A DNA stretch of 64,000 nucleotides, from the NCBI RefSeq assembly GCF_030531065.1, contig NZ_JAUNOQ010000005.1, positions 1 through 64,000 on the forward strand, read 5' to 3'. Positions 35,161 to 43,852 of the stretch are shown in pieces. Source of the stretch: Phascolarctobacterium sp. (lineage in GTDB: Bacteria > Bacillota > Negativicutes > Acidaminococcales > Acidaminococcaceae). The translations under genes and the position numbers were made by a program. The notes beneath the pieces were generated by a model, which saw only the letters and a list, made by a program, of their open reading frames with translations, did no database searches and was not told the origin of the DNA. Within the stretch, counting starts at the first letter, position 1. The number at the start of each line of letters is the position of its first letter.

Positions 35161-36405
35161 ATGGAAAGCATCATTAAGGATATTAAGCTGGCGCCTTTAG
35201 GCCATCAGCGCATTGCCTGGGCCAAGGAATATATGCCCCTGCTGAATATTTTGAATGAGGAATACAGCAAGACGAAGCCCTTTAAAGGCTTGAACATGGT
35301 CGTAACCATTCACTTGGAGGCTAAAACCGCATATTTGGCGCTGGTGCTGAAAAATGCCGGCGCGAACGTAGTCGTAACCGGCAGCAATCCTTTGTCCACC
35401 CAAGACGAGATTGCCGCAGCCCTGGTCGACAGCGGCGTTACCGTTTTTGCAACTCACGCCTGCACTAATGAAGAATACGATATGTATTTGCGCGAAGCCC
35501 TGAAGGTAGAGCCCGACTTGATCATCGACGACGGCGGCGATTTAGTAAATATGCTGCACGGCGAACGCCGCGATTTGATTGGCAAGCTGCTGGGCGGCAG
35601 CGAAGAAACCACCACCGGCGTACATCGTTTAAAGGCGCTGGCTGCCGCCGGCCATCTGGCTTTCCCCATGATTGCCGTCAACGACGCTTACTGCAAGTAT
35701 CTGTTCGATAACCGTTACGGTACCGGTCAATCCTCCTGGGACGGCATTATGCGCACTACTAATTTGTCCGTAGCGGGCAAGACCGTGGTCGTAGCCGGTT
35801 ACGGCTGGTGCGGTAAGGGCGTGTCCATGCGGGCTAAAGGCATGGGCGCTAACGTAATCGTTACCGAGGTCGACCCCATCAAAGGCATCGAAGCGGTATT
35901 CGACGGCTTCCGCGTAATGCCCATGCAGGAAGCTGCAAAGTACGGCGATATCTTCGTTACCGTAACGGGCTGCAAGGACGTTATCACCAAGGAGCATATG
36001 AAGGTAATGAAGAACGGCGCTGTTATGTGCAATGCCGGTCACTTTGACGTGGAAGTCAATAAGCATCATCTGGAGGAGCTGTCCGTTGTTGCTCCCTACG
36101 AGGTGCGCAAAAATATTATGACCTATACCATGGCCGACGGTCGCAAGCTGAATCTGCTGGGCGAGGGCCGCTTGGTAAATCTGGCCTGCGGCGACGGTCA
36201 TCCCATCGAAATTATGGATTTGTCCTTCGCTATGCAGTTCCTGGCGATGAAGTATCTGCTGGAGCACAAGGGCGCTATGGAAAATAAATTGTATGTGCTG
36301 CCGGAAGAGCTGAACACGGAAATTGCCGCCTTGAAGCTGCACGCTATGGGCGCGGGCATCGATACGCTCACCGAGGAGCAAAAAGCCTATCTGGCCGCCG
36401 AATAA
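35161..36405 (+). CDS. ahcY: Adenosylhomocysteinase family protein (short form; possible S-inosylhomocysteine hydrolase)
   Basis: A 414-residue NAD-dependent SAHase. The NAD site is VVAGYGWCGKG near residue 205. The substrate domain has VTIHLEAKT, GGDLV, ETTTGV and NDAYCKYLFDN with the catalytic Lys/Asp pair, and the later HFDVEVN and LGEGRLVNLACGDGHP. It ends at LTEEQKAYLAAE, without the C-terminal KPDHYRY tail of longer bacterial and eukaryotic SAHases. It hydrolyses SAH to homocysteine and adenosine. Because an MTA/SAH deaminase is two genes downstream, the true substrate may be S-inosylhomocysteine, as reported for a methanogen homologue; that is inference. Confidence 0.92.
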   Translation: MESIIKDIKLAPLGHQRIAWAKEYMPLLNILNEEYSKTKPFKGLNMVVTIHLEAKTAYLALVLKNAGANVVVTGSNPLSTQDEIAAALVDSGVTVFATHACTNEEYDMYLREALKVEPDLIIDDGGDLVNMLHGERRDLIGKLLGGSEETTTGVHRLKALAAAGHLAFPMIAVNDAYCKYLFDNRYGTGQSSWDGIMRTTNLSVAGKTVVVAGYGWCGKGVSMRAKGMGANVIVTEVDPIKGIEAVFDGFRVMPMQEAAKYGDIFVTVTGCKDVITKEHMKVMKNGAVMCNAGHFDVEVNKHHLEELSVVAPYEVRKNIMTYTMADGRKLNLLGEGRLVNLACGDGHPIEIMDLSFAMQFLAMKYLLEHKGAMENKLYVLPEELNTEIAALKLHAMGAGIDTLTEEQKAYLAAE

Positions 36406-36407
36406 CG

Positions 36408-37082
36408 ATGGATAAGTATTTATCTGCCAACGAAGCCCGTGCCGCTATTGTGGAAATGGGGCACAGGCTGATAGAAAAGCGGTTGGTAGCGGGCTCTTGG
36501 GGCAACATCAGCTGCCGCGCAGGCCAGCAGACCATCGCTATTACGCCGTCCGGGCGCGGTTACGAGCATTTAGCGCCCAGCGACGTAGTGCTGCTGGATG
36601 ATACGGGCCGCGTTATCGACGGCGAACGCATTCCGTCTTCGGAGAGCAAGCTGCATGTAGCAATTTATGCAGCCTGTCCTGAAGCGCAGGCCGTAATTCA
36701 TACTCACAGTATTTACGCCAGCGCTTTAGCCGCCATGCATCGTCCCGTTCCTGCCATCATTGAGGATATCGTACAGATTTGCGGCGGCAGCGTTAACTGC
36801 GCCGAATACGCCTTTCCCGGTACGCAGGAGCTGGCCGACGCCGCGGTGAAGGCTTTGGCCGGACGCAAGGCGGCGTTGCTGGCAAATCACGGCGCGGTGT
36901 GCTGGGGAAAATCTCTTGACGACGCGCTTGTTGTCGCCGAAATTTTGGAAAAAGCGGCGCAGATAGCCGTTATCTGCTCCAGCTGCGGCGGCAAGGTGTA
37001 CGAACTAGACGAAGCCGACGCCGCGGCAATGCACAGCTTTTACGAGCAGCATTATTCCAAGCGGCAAATGGGCGAAGAATAG
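36408..37082 (+). CDS. Class II aldolase, probable methylthioribulose-1-phosphate (DHAP-shunt) aldolase
   Basis: A 224-residue zinc-dependent class II aldolase/adducin-family protein like fuculose-1-phosphate aldolase. It has GSWGNISCR, the phosphate-binding TPSGRGY, catalytic Glu in SSESKLH, and zinc ligands HTH (near residue 100) and NHG (near 161). Relatives cleave methylthioribulose-1-phosphate (and 5-deoxyribulose-1-phosphate) to DHAP and an aldehyde. MtnB dehydratase is in the same superfamily, but no mtnC/D/E/K/W gene is nearby and the later steps of that route need oxygen, so the aldolase role is preferred. It starts two bases after ahcY. Confidence 0.8.
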   Translation: MDKYLSANEARAAIVEMGHRLIEKRLVAGSWGNISCRAGQQTIAITPSGRGYEHLAPSDVVLLDDTGRVIDGERIPSSESKLHVAIYAACPEAQAVIHTHSIYASALAAMHRPVPAIIEDIVQICGGSVNCAEYAFPGTQELADAAVKALAGRKAALLANHGAVCWGKSLDDALVVAEILEKAAQIAVICSSCGGKVYELDEADAAAMHSFYEQHYSKRQMGEE

Positions 37083-37094
37083 AGGAGTGATATT

Positions 37095-38378
37095 TTGAGC
37101 AAGCTGCTGATTAAAAATATCGAGCTTTTACATACTCCCAATGGGCAAATGCACTGCATTGCCGTGGAGAACGATAAAATTACCTACGTAGGCGCTGAAC
37201 TGCCTGCGGATACGGAGGATGTCGAAATTATCGACGGCAGGGGCAAGCTGGCTACCGCCGGTATGGTCAACACCCACGGTCACGTTTCTATGACGCTGCT
37301 GCGCAGCTATGCCGACGATATGGCGCTAATGGACTGGCTGGAAAATAAGATTTGGCCTGTCGAAGCTAAAATGAACGCCAACGATATTTACTGGGGCGCT
37401 ATGCTGGGCATTGCGGAAATGCTGAAAAGCGGCACGACCTGTTTTGCCGATATGTACGGCCCCGCTATGGAGGAGGTAGCCCGCGCTTGCTCGGAAACAG
37501 GCATTCGCGCCAACTTGTGCCGCGGGCTAATCGGACTGGCGCCGGATAAGGACGCGAAGCTGGCGGAAAACGACGCCTTGGCCGAAAACTGGCAGGGGCA
37601 CGACAACGGGCGCATTCGCGTTACTTACGGCCCCCACGCGCCGTACACCTGCCCGATAGATTATTTGGAGAAGGTTATCAACGCGGCGGCGGCGCATAAA
37701 GCGGAAATACAAATGCACCTGTGCGAAACCAAATTTGAGGTGGAAAGCTGCCTTAAAGAGCACGGCGTAACGCCCATCAAGCTGATGGACAGCCTGGGCA
37801 TGTTCGAGCTGGGCACTATCGCCGCGCACTGCGTACACCTGACCGACGAGGATATGGATATTATGTCCGCAAAAAAAGTGCGCGTAGCGCATAACCCGCA
37901 AAGCAATTTGAAGCTGGCCAGCGGCATCGCACCCGTACCGGCCATGCTGCGAAAAGGTATTTGCGTTGGCCTGGGCACCGACGGCGCGTCCAGCAATAAT
38001 AATCTGGACATGCTGGAGGAATGCCGCGCCGCCGCTATGCTGCACAAGGCTACTACCTTCGATCCTCTCGCCGTTCCGGCGTCCAAAGCCTGGGCTATGG
38101 CTACGGAGGATGGTGCCAAGACACTGGGCTTTACGCAGCTGGGCCGCTTAGAGGCAGGACAGCTGGCGGATATTGTGCTGTGGGATATGCACAAGCCCTA
38201 CTGGTACCCGCGCCACAACAAGCTGTCCCAGCTGGTTTACGCAGCTAACAGCAGCGACGTGGACACCGTTTTCGTCGCCGGTAAAAAGGTTGTAGAGCAG
38301 GGCAGACTGCTGACCTTCGACGAGGAAAAAATTTACGCCGAGGCTGAAGCCTGCGCGCAAAGGCTGATCAATAAATAA
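37095..38378 (+). CDS. mtaD: 5-methylthioadenosine/S-adenosylhomocysteine deaminase
   Basis: A 427-residue amidohydrolase. Metal ligands are visible as NTHGH near residue 57, MHLCET near 215, AAHCVHL near 245 and GTDGASSNNNLDM near 297, the MtaD pattern. It deaminates MTA, SAH and often 5'-deoxyadenosine to the inosine forms. TTG start with GAGGAG nine bases upstream; no ATG nearby. It sits between the aldolase and nfnA, in the same tight operon as the phosphorylase and ahcY. Confidence 0.92.
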   Translation: MSKLLIKNIELLHTPNGQMHCIAVENDKITYVGAELPADTEDVEIIDGRGKLATAGMVNTHGHVSMTLLRSYADDMALMDWLENKIWPVEAKMNANDIYWGAMLGIAEMLKSGTTCFADMYGPAMEEVARACSETGIRANLCRGLIGLAPDKDAKLAENDALAENWQGHDNGRIRVTYGPHAPYTCPIDYLEKVINAAAAHKAEIQMHLCETKFEVESCLKEHGVTPIKLMDSLGMFELGTIAAHCVHLTDEDMDIMSAKKVRVAHNPQSNLKLASGIAPVPAMLRKGICVGLGTDGASSNNNLDMLEECRAAAMLHKATTFDPLAVPASKAWAMATEDGAKTLGFTQLGRLEAGQLADIVLWDMHKPYWYPRHNKLSQLVYAANSSDVDTVFVAGKKVVEQGRLLTFDEEKIYAEAEACAQRLINK

Positions 38379-38402
38379 GAGCATCATACGAGGAGAAATA
38401 TT

Positions 38403-39245
38403 ATGGCAAAAATCATCACCAAGGAAAATATCGCTCCCGCTGTCTACGAGATGGTCGTGGAAGCGCCGCTGGTTGCGCATAAGTGCCAGCCCGGGCAATT
38501 TGTAATCGTGCGCACCGATGAATACGGCGAGCGCGTACCGCTGACCATCGCCGATTTTGACAGAGAGCAGGGCACTATTACGCTGATTATCCAAGCTGTT
38601 GGCAACAGTACGAAGCATATGTGCGAAGATTTTAACGCGGGCGATGAAATTCTGGACGTAGTAGGGCCTTTGGGCCGTCCGTCGGAAATGGGCAAATTCG
38701 GCACTGTGGTAGTCGTCGGCGGCGGCATCGGCGTAGCGCCGGTCTATCCTATCGCTCGCGCATATCACGAGCTGGGCAATAAGGTAATCGCTATTATCGG
38801 CGCACGCAATAAGGATTTAGTGATTTGGCAGGATAAAATGGCGGCCATCAGCGACGAGCTGATCGTTACCACCGACGACGGCAGCGCAGGCCGCAAGGGC
38901 TTCGTTACCGACCCGCTGCGCGAGATGCTGGAAGCCGGCGAAAAAATCGATTTAACTCTGGCTATCGGCCCCGTTATTATGATGAAAAATGTAGCCGCAG
39001 TAACCAAACCCTTTGGCGTCAAAACGACCGCCAGCCTGAACACCATCATGGTGGACGGCACCGGTATGTGCGGCGGCTGCCGCGTTATGGTAGGCGGAGA
39101 AAATAAATTCGCCTGCGTCGACGGGCCGGAGTTTGACGCGCATCAGGTAGATTTCGCTAATCTGGTAATGCGCCAGCAAATGTACAAGAACCAGGAAGCA
39201 CTGGAATATAGCTGCGGAGGTCATTGCAAATGCGTGGAGGAATGA
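38403..39245 (+). CDS. nfnA: NfnA-like FAD/NAD-binding subunit (NADH-dependent ferredoxin:NADP oxidoreductase)
   Basis: A 280-residue protein of the PyrK/sulfide dehydrogenase beta-subunit family. FAD domain with ERVPLTIADFD near residues 45-55, NAD(H) site VVVGGGIGVAPVYPIA near 103, and a C-terminal [2Fe-2S] site with Cys in GTGMCGGCRV and FACVDGPEFDAH. Together with the next gene it should form the electron-bifurcating NfnAB complex that makes NADPH from NADH and reduced ferredoxin. RBS GAGGAG precedes the ATG. It overlaps nfnB by 16 bases. Confidence 0.88.
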   Translation: MAKIITKENIAPAVYEMVVEAPLVAHKCQPGQFVIVRTDEYGERVPLTIADFDREQGTITLIIQAVGNSTKHMCEDFNAGDEILDVVGPLGRPSEMGKFGTVVVVGGGIGVAPVYPIARAYHELGNKVIAIIGARNKDLVIWQDKMAAISDELIVTTDDGSAGRKGFVTDPLREMLEAGEKIDLTLAIGPVIMMKNVAAVTKPFGVKTTASLNTIMVDGTGMCGGCRVMVGGENKFACVDGPEFDAHQVDFANLVMRQQMYKNQEALEYSCGGHCKCVEE

Positions 39246-40618
39246 GAAACCCGATGCCGGAGCAGCCGGCTGATGTTCGCAATAAAAATTTTGAAGAGGT
39301 AGCCTTGGGTTATACCGAGGAAATGGCTGTGGACGAGGCGCAGCGCTGCCTGAATTGTCCCAAGCCGCGCTGCGTTATGGGCTGCCCCGTAAACGTAGAA
39401 ATTCCGGCGTTTATCCACGCCGTCGCTCAAGGAGATTTTGCCGAGGCCTTTAAGATTCTGAAACGCAAAACCACGCTGCCCGCTGTCTGCGGTCGCGTGT
39501 GCCCCCAGGAAAATCAGTGCGAGGGCAAATGCGTTTTAGGCATTAAGGGCGAGCCTGTGGCTATCGGCCGCTTGGAGCGCTTCGTAGCGGATTACGCACG
39601 CGAGCATGGACTGGACGCCGTGAGCGAAGCTATGCCGGAGCGCAAGGGTAAAAAGGTAGCCATCGTCGGCAGCGGCCCCAGCGGCTTGACCTGCGCAGGC
39701 GATTTAGCTAAGCTGGGCTACGACGTGACCCTGTTTGAAGCCTTGCACGCGCCCGGCGGCGTGCTGATGTACGGTATTCCTCAGTTCCGTCTGCCGAAGG
39801 AAATTGTGCAGCACGAAATTGCAGCGCTCAAACAAATGGGCGTTAAGATTGTGGTCAACGCCGTTATCGGCCGTACCTTCACTATCAAAGAGCTGATGGA
39901 GGAGGAAGGCTTCGACGCCGTTTACGTTGGTACGGGTGCAGGCCTGCCGCACTTCATGCATATTCCCGGAGAAAATTTAAACGGCGTTTATGCGGCCAAC
40001 GAATTTTTGACCCGCGTAAATTTGATGAAGGCTTATCAATTCCCCCATGTAGCGACTCCCGTTTATGTGGGCAAGCGCGCCGCTATCGTCGGCGCAGGCA
40101 ACGTGGCTATGGACGCTGCGCGTACTGCCAAGCGTTTGGGTGCGGAAGAAGTTTACATTGTTTACCGCCGCAGCAAGGAAGAAATGCCCGCCCGCAAAGA
40201 GGAAATCGGCCACGCCGAAGAAGAAGGCATCGAGCTGCGCCTTTTGAATAATCCTGTAGCCATTGTCGGCGACGATAAGGGCTGGGTAAAGGGCCTGCAA
40301 TGCGTAAAAATGGAGCTGGGCGAGCCTGACACCAGCGGCCGCCGCAGTCCCGTAGCTATCCCCGGCAGCGAATATGTGCTGGACGTGGATATGGTGGTTA
40401 TGGCCATCGGTCAGGGGCCGAACCCGCTGATTAAGGATACCACTCCCGATTTGGAGGTCAACAAGCGCGGCAATATCGTAGCCGACGCGGCAGGGGCGAC
40501 ATCTATCCCCGGCGTTTTTGCCGGCGGCGATATCGTTACCGGCGCAGCTACCGTTATTTCGGCTATGGGCGCAGGCAAGAAGGCTGCCGCGGCTATCGAC
40601 GAGTATTTGAACAAATAA
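39230..40618 (+). CDS. nfnB: NfnB / glutamate-synthase small-subunit-like flavoprotein
   Basis: A 462-residue GltD-family protein. N-terminal [4Fe-4S] cysteines in CLNCPKPRCVMGC and CGRVCPQENQCEGKC, then FAD site VAIVGSGPSGLTCAGDLA, NADP site AIVGAGNVAMDAARTAKRLG, and C-terminal GVFAGGDIVTGAATVI. No glutamate synthase large subunit is present and it is adjacent to nfnA, so NfnB is the better call. ATG 39230 is chosen since GGAGG is nine bases upstream; TTG 39224 and ATG 39242 are in frame. Last gene before the terminator at 40641. Confidence 0.9.
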   Translation: MRGGMRNPMPEQPADVRNKNFEEVALGYTEEMAVDEAQRCLNCPKPRCVMGCPVNVEIPAFIHAVAQGDFAEAFKILKRKTTLPAVCGRVCPQENQCEGKCVLGIKGEPVAIGRLERFVADYAREHGLDAVSEAMPERKGKKVAIVGSGPSGLTCAGDLAKLGYDVTLFEALHAPGGVLMYGIPQFRLPKEIVQHEIAALKQMGVKIVVNAVIGRTFTIKELMEEEGFDAVYVGTGAGLPHFMHIPGENLNGVYAANEFLTRVNLMKAYQFPHVATPVYVGKRAAIVGAGNVAMDAARTAKRLGAEEVYIVYRRSKEEMPARKEEIGHAEEEGIELRLLNNPVAIVGDDKGWVKGLQCVKMELGEPDTSGRRSPVAIPGSEYVLDVDMVVMAIGQGPNPLIKDTTPDLEVNKRGNIVADAAGATSIPGVFAGGDIVTGAATVISAMGAGKKAAAAIDEYLNK

Positions 40619-40640
40619 ATAATATTTTGTTACATACAAA

Positions 40641-40676
40641 AGCTCCCGCTTCGCAATGAAACGGGAGCTAAATTTT
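40641..40676. terminator. Bidirectional terminator between nfnB and cstA
   Basis: AGCTCCCG (40641-40648) and CGGGAGCT (40662-40669) form the stem. T-rich sequence follows on the plus strand (AAATTTTTG), and AAAA precedes it, giving TTTT on the minus strand. It separates two convergent genes. Confidence 0.85.
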
Positions 40677-40690
40677 TGATTTTATTTTCC

Positions 40691-42310
40691 TTACGCTTTA
40701 GAACTTCCGAACAAGCTCTTGCGAGCGGTGAAGAAGAGGGCGATTGCTAGGATAAAGAGGACAGTGCCCAGAGCGGCGGTGATAATATGCGCAGCCATAT
40801 TAGCGGCGATAATCTGCACCAGAGCCACCAGCGTTACGCAGAACATAAAGATCATGGGGATAACAACCATCAGATTGTTTTTGCCCACGCTCTTCAGCCA
40901 TACGCCAACGGCCAGCAGGGACAGAGCAGCCAACAGCTGGTTTGCAGCGCCGAAAATCGGCCAGATAGTCAGGTAAGAGCCCAAGGACATATAACCGGAC
41001 AGAACAACGGTAATAGCGGTAGCTACATACGGATTAGTCAGCATGCTGCCTTTTGCTTCGCCGCTTTCAGCTTCAATTTTAGTGAACAGCTCCTGGAAGA
41101 TAAAACGGCCCAAGCGGGTAGAGGTATCCAGAGTAGTCATAGCGAATGCGGAAATAGTCAGAGCCACAAAGCCTTTGGCAACGCCGAAGGAAAAGCCCAA
41201 AGTAGTCATGAAGGTACCAACGCCGTCGGCAAATACGTTTACCGGGCCGCCGGCCTTGAGCAATTCAGTCAGCTTTTCGCCGCCTACATAACCAACGGCT
41301 ACAACAGAAACCACGGCCAGCACGCCTTCCAGCAACATGGAGCCGTAACCGATCAGACGGGCGTTGCCCTCGCTATCCAGCTGCTTAGAGGTGGTACCGG
41401 AGGATACCAAGGAGTGGAAGCCGGAAATAGCGCCGCAGGCAACGGTTACGAACAGCATGGGGAACATGGGGTTACTGCCATTGCCGGAGGGGTCAAAGGT
41501 AGTGATTGCAGGCAGCTGCATGGTGGGCTGATACAGGATAATACCAACCAGTGCAAAAGCTATGCAGGCATACAGCAGGAAGGAGTTCAGATAATCGCGT
41601 GGCTGCAGCAGAATCCATACAGGCGCGATAGAAGCGATAAAGATATAGGCCATCAGAATGCATACCCAAGTGTTTTTAGTCAAAACCAGCGGGAACATGT
41701 TGCCCAAAGCGATGCACACAACCAGCAGGATAACGCCGGCTACAGTACCGATTTTAAAGCTCAGGCCGCCGCGGTATACTGCCAGGCCAAAGGCTACGGC
41801 CAGCACGATAAAGAGCATGGAAGCGGTGGCAGCCTGCGGGCTGGCCACGAAGGTAGCGGCTACGATATTGGCGAAAGCAGCGATTACTACCAGCAGCGTT
41901 ACATAAGCGAAAATGGAGAAGAGGAACTTGCCGCTCTTGCCCAGAGTAGCTTCGATGATTTGGCCGATGGTTTTGCCGTCAAAACGAACGGAAGCGAACA
42001 AAGAACCAAAATCATGCACGCCGCCAAAGAAAATGCTGCCGAATAAAATCCACAGCATAACAGGAACCCAGCCGAATACAGCTGCGGTAATGGGGCCGAC
42101 GATAGGTCCAGCGCCTGCGATAGAGGAAAAATGGTGACCCATCAGCACTGCCGGAGGCGTAGGCATGTAGTCTACATCATCGCGCAATCTTTCAGCCGGC
42201 GTTTTGCGCGTGGGGTCGATGCCCCATTGCTTACACAACCAGGCGCCGTAAACAGTGTAGGCAATGAAGAAAATAATCATTGAGCCTACTAATAACATAA
42301 AACCACTCAT
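40691..42310 (-). CDS. cstA: CstA-family carbon starvation protein / peptide or pyruvate transporter
   Basis: A 539-residue membrane protein with about 15 hydrophobic segments. It begins with LLVGSMIIFFIAYTVYGAWL and has the family's HHFSSIAGAGPIVGPI near residue 50, GGVHDFG near 90 and the late TTLDTSTRLGRFIFQE. The CstA/BtsT family imports pyruvate or peptides. This is the shorter class (about 540 residues). Start MSGFMLL at 42310 has AAAGG nine bases upstream; a longer frame from 42346 overlaps that ribosome-binding site. A single-gene unit with promoter at 42406. Confidence 0.92.
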   Translation of the reverse strand: MSGFMLLVGSMIIFFIAYTVYGAWLCKQWGIDPTRKTPAERLRDDVDYMPTPPAVLMGHHFSSIAGAGPIVGPITAAVFGWVPVMLWILFGSIFFGGVHDFGSLFASVRFDGKTIGQIIEATLGKSGKFLFSIFAYVTLLVVIAAFANIVAATFVASPQAATASMLFIVLAVAFGLAVYRGGLSFKIGTVAGVILLVVCIALGNMFPLVLTKNTWVCILMAYIFIASIAPVWILLQPRDYLNSFLLYACIAFALVGIILYQPTMQLPAITTFDPSGNGSNPMFPMLFVTVACGAISGFHSLVSSGTTSKQLDSEGNARLIGYGSMLLEGVLAVVSVVAVGYVGGEKLTELLKAGGPVNVFADGVGTFMTTLGFSFGVAKGFVALTISAFAMTTLDTSTRLGRFIFQELFTKIEAESGEAKGSMLTNPYVATAITVVLSGYMSLGSYLTIWPIFGAANQLLAALSLLAVGVWLKSVGKNNLMVVIPMIFMFCVTLVALVQIIAANMAAHIITAALGTVLFILAIALFFTARKSLFGSSKA

Positions 42311-42405
42311 ACATAACATCCTTTCTTTTTTCTTGCATCCTTGCAATAAAGTTATGAGAAAAATAAGAGCGTATCAGCACTATATATTGTGCCAAACATA
42401 GCAAT

Positions 42406-42433
42406 AGTATAGCACATTTCAGCGTTTTGTCAA
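42406..42433 (-). promoter_or_regulatory. Promoter of cstA, with downstream dyad
   Basis: On the minus strand TTGACA (42428-42433), 16 bases, TATACT (42406-42411). Just downstream, 42377-42392 reads GCAC-N8-GTGC, an A+T-centred imperfect palindrome near the expected transcription start, possibly an operator. Confidence 0.8.
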
Positions 42434-42482
42434 CGAAATAGTCAGAAAGTCTTTAAATAAAAATGCCGGAATGAGAGAAAAC

Positions 42483-42527
42483 AAAAAAAGCTGTTAAGAT
42501 AGATACAGAACTATCCTCTTAACAGCT
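42483..42527 (-). terminator. Terminator of the 42539 gene
   Basis: AGCTGTTAAGA (42489-42499) pairs with TCTTAACAGCT (42517-42527); in the minus direction seven T follow. It is 12 bases beyond the stop. Confidence 0.92.
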
Positions 42528-42538
42528 GGTAGTGTATA

Positions 42539-43033
42539 TTAATGAGGAAAATCGAAATAGGCGGCCGTTTTGCGTCCGGCCTTATTATATGAAAGCTGCC
42601 GGTTCGGCAGGTCTGCAATAAATACGGCGAGGTCCGACCAGCCCTTGAGGGAAAAGCAATAGTCCTTGTGATATTTGAATGTAGTCAGCTCCTGCTGCAC
42701 CGACGGCTCCAGACCTTTTTCACAAACAAGAACCAAAGCGAACAGGCTGTTCATATGCTCCGTCGTCGTAACTAAATTCTGCATTTTTTGCCGCAGATAG
42801 TTTAAATAGGGCTGCACCATAGCCATAGTCAGCGGCTGCTCAAAGCGCTGCACATAAAGGTATTCGTTATGCTGCACGCTGTAGGTTTTAATGCTTGGCA
42901 CAATAAAATAGCCCTCGTCCGCCGCGTTCAGCTCCGCAACAAGTGCAAAGGGCAGCTCTTCCGGCGTTGGCTTGCAGTCAAAATAGCGCTGGAGCCGCTG
43001 CTGCAAAAGCTGTAAATAGGCTTGTCCGTCCAT
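42539..43033 (-). CDS. Hypothetical protein
   Basis: A 164-residue soluble protein with no signal peptide or membrane segment and no family I recognise. Visible are an N-terminal amphipathic helix (QLLQQRLQRYF), a central beta-rich part with YLYVQRFEQPL, and a C-terminus ending AGRKTAAYFDFPH. Start ATG 43033 is chosen because AAGGAC lies about ten bases upstream; ATG 43051 has no ribosome-binding site. A hairpin (AAGCGTG/CACGCTT, about 43060-43078) is in the 5' leader. It is a single-gene minus-strand unit between cstA and pduL. Confidence 0.7.
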   Translation of the reverse strand: MDGQAYLQLLQQRLQRYFDCKPTPEELPFALVAELNAADEGYFIVPSIKTYSVQHNEYLYVQRFEQPLTMAMVQPYLNYLRQKMQNLVTTTEHMNSLFALVLVCEKGLEPSVQQELTTFKYHKDYCFSLKGWSDLAVFIADLPNRQLSYNKAGRKTAAYFDFPH

Positions 43034-43248
43034 CTTTATACCGTCCTTCATTTATAAATAAGCGTGTTGGCCACGCTTTTCTTTTATGCTTCTTTAGTAT
43101 ACGCTATCAGCGTCCGCTTGTCCATAGACGGCCGCAAAAACGCTTCTTAGTGTGAAGAATATGCTAATTTTGTTTTGTATACAACATATAAAGATATTTT
43201 TATGATATACTATAGCTATCCTGATAAAATTTATACGAGGTGAGATAC

Positions 43249-43824
43249 ATGCAATTTCCAATCGTTTTGGGCGTCAGCGCCCGTCATGCGCACCTGTGCC
43301 GCGAGCACATGGATATTCTTTTCGGTAAAGGCAGCGAGCTGCATCCTAAAAAAGCTATCGGTCAGCCCGGGCAGTATGCTTCCGAAGAACAGATTACTAT
43401 GGTAACGCCTAAGGATTCTATGAAACTGCGCATTATCGGCCCGCTGCGTCCGGAAACGCAAATCGAACTTTCTTTAACTGATGCCCGCAAGGTAGGGCTC
43501 AACGCGCCTATTCGCAACAGCGGCGATATTGCAGGCTCGGCAGGCGCTAAGCTTATTGGCCCGGCAGGCGAGCTGGAGCTGAAGGAGGGCATTATTATTG
43601 CGGCCCGTCATGTGCATCTTTATCCTGAAACAGCCGCTAAGTACGGCCTCAAGGACGGCGATATCGTAGATATCCAGACAGAAGGTGAACGCAGCCTGAC
43701 GCTGCATAACGTGTTAGTGCGCGCAGGCGTGAAGCATGCCGACGAGGTGCATATCGATACGGACGAAGCCAACGCCTGCAATTTAGACAGCGGCGTCATG
43801 GTAAATATCGTTTATCAAAAATAA
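43249..43824 (+). CDS. pduL: PduL-type phosphate acyltransferase
   Basis: A 191-residue zinc-dependent phosphotransacylase, interconverting acyl-CoA and acyl phosphate (propionyl or acetyl). The two copies of the metal-binding motif are VSARHAHLC near residue 8 and ARHVHLYPE near 121. It lacks an N-terminal encapsulation peptide, so it is probably a free cytosolic enzyme serving as a general Pta rather than a microcompartment part. Start ATG 43249 with GAGG eight bases upstream. No acetate kinase gene is nearby. A secreted protein gene follows 28 bases later. Confidence 0.92.
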   Translation: MQFPIVLGVSARHAHLCREHMDILFGKGSELHPKKAIGQPGQYASEEQITMVTPKDSMKLRIIGPLRPETQIELSLTDARKVGLNAPIRNSGDIAGSAGAKLIGPAGELELKEGIIIAARHVHLYPETAAKYGLKDGDIVDIQTEGERSLTLHNVLVRAGVKHADEVHIDTDEANACNLDSGVMVNIVYQK

Positions 43825-43852
43825 AACAGTAATCGGCAGGGGAGGGTTGACA

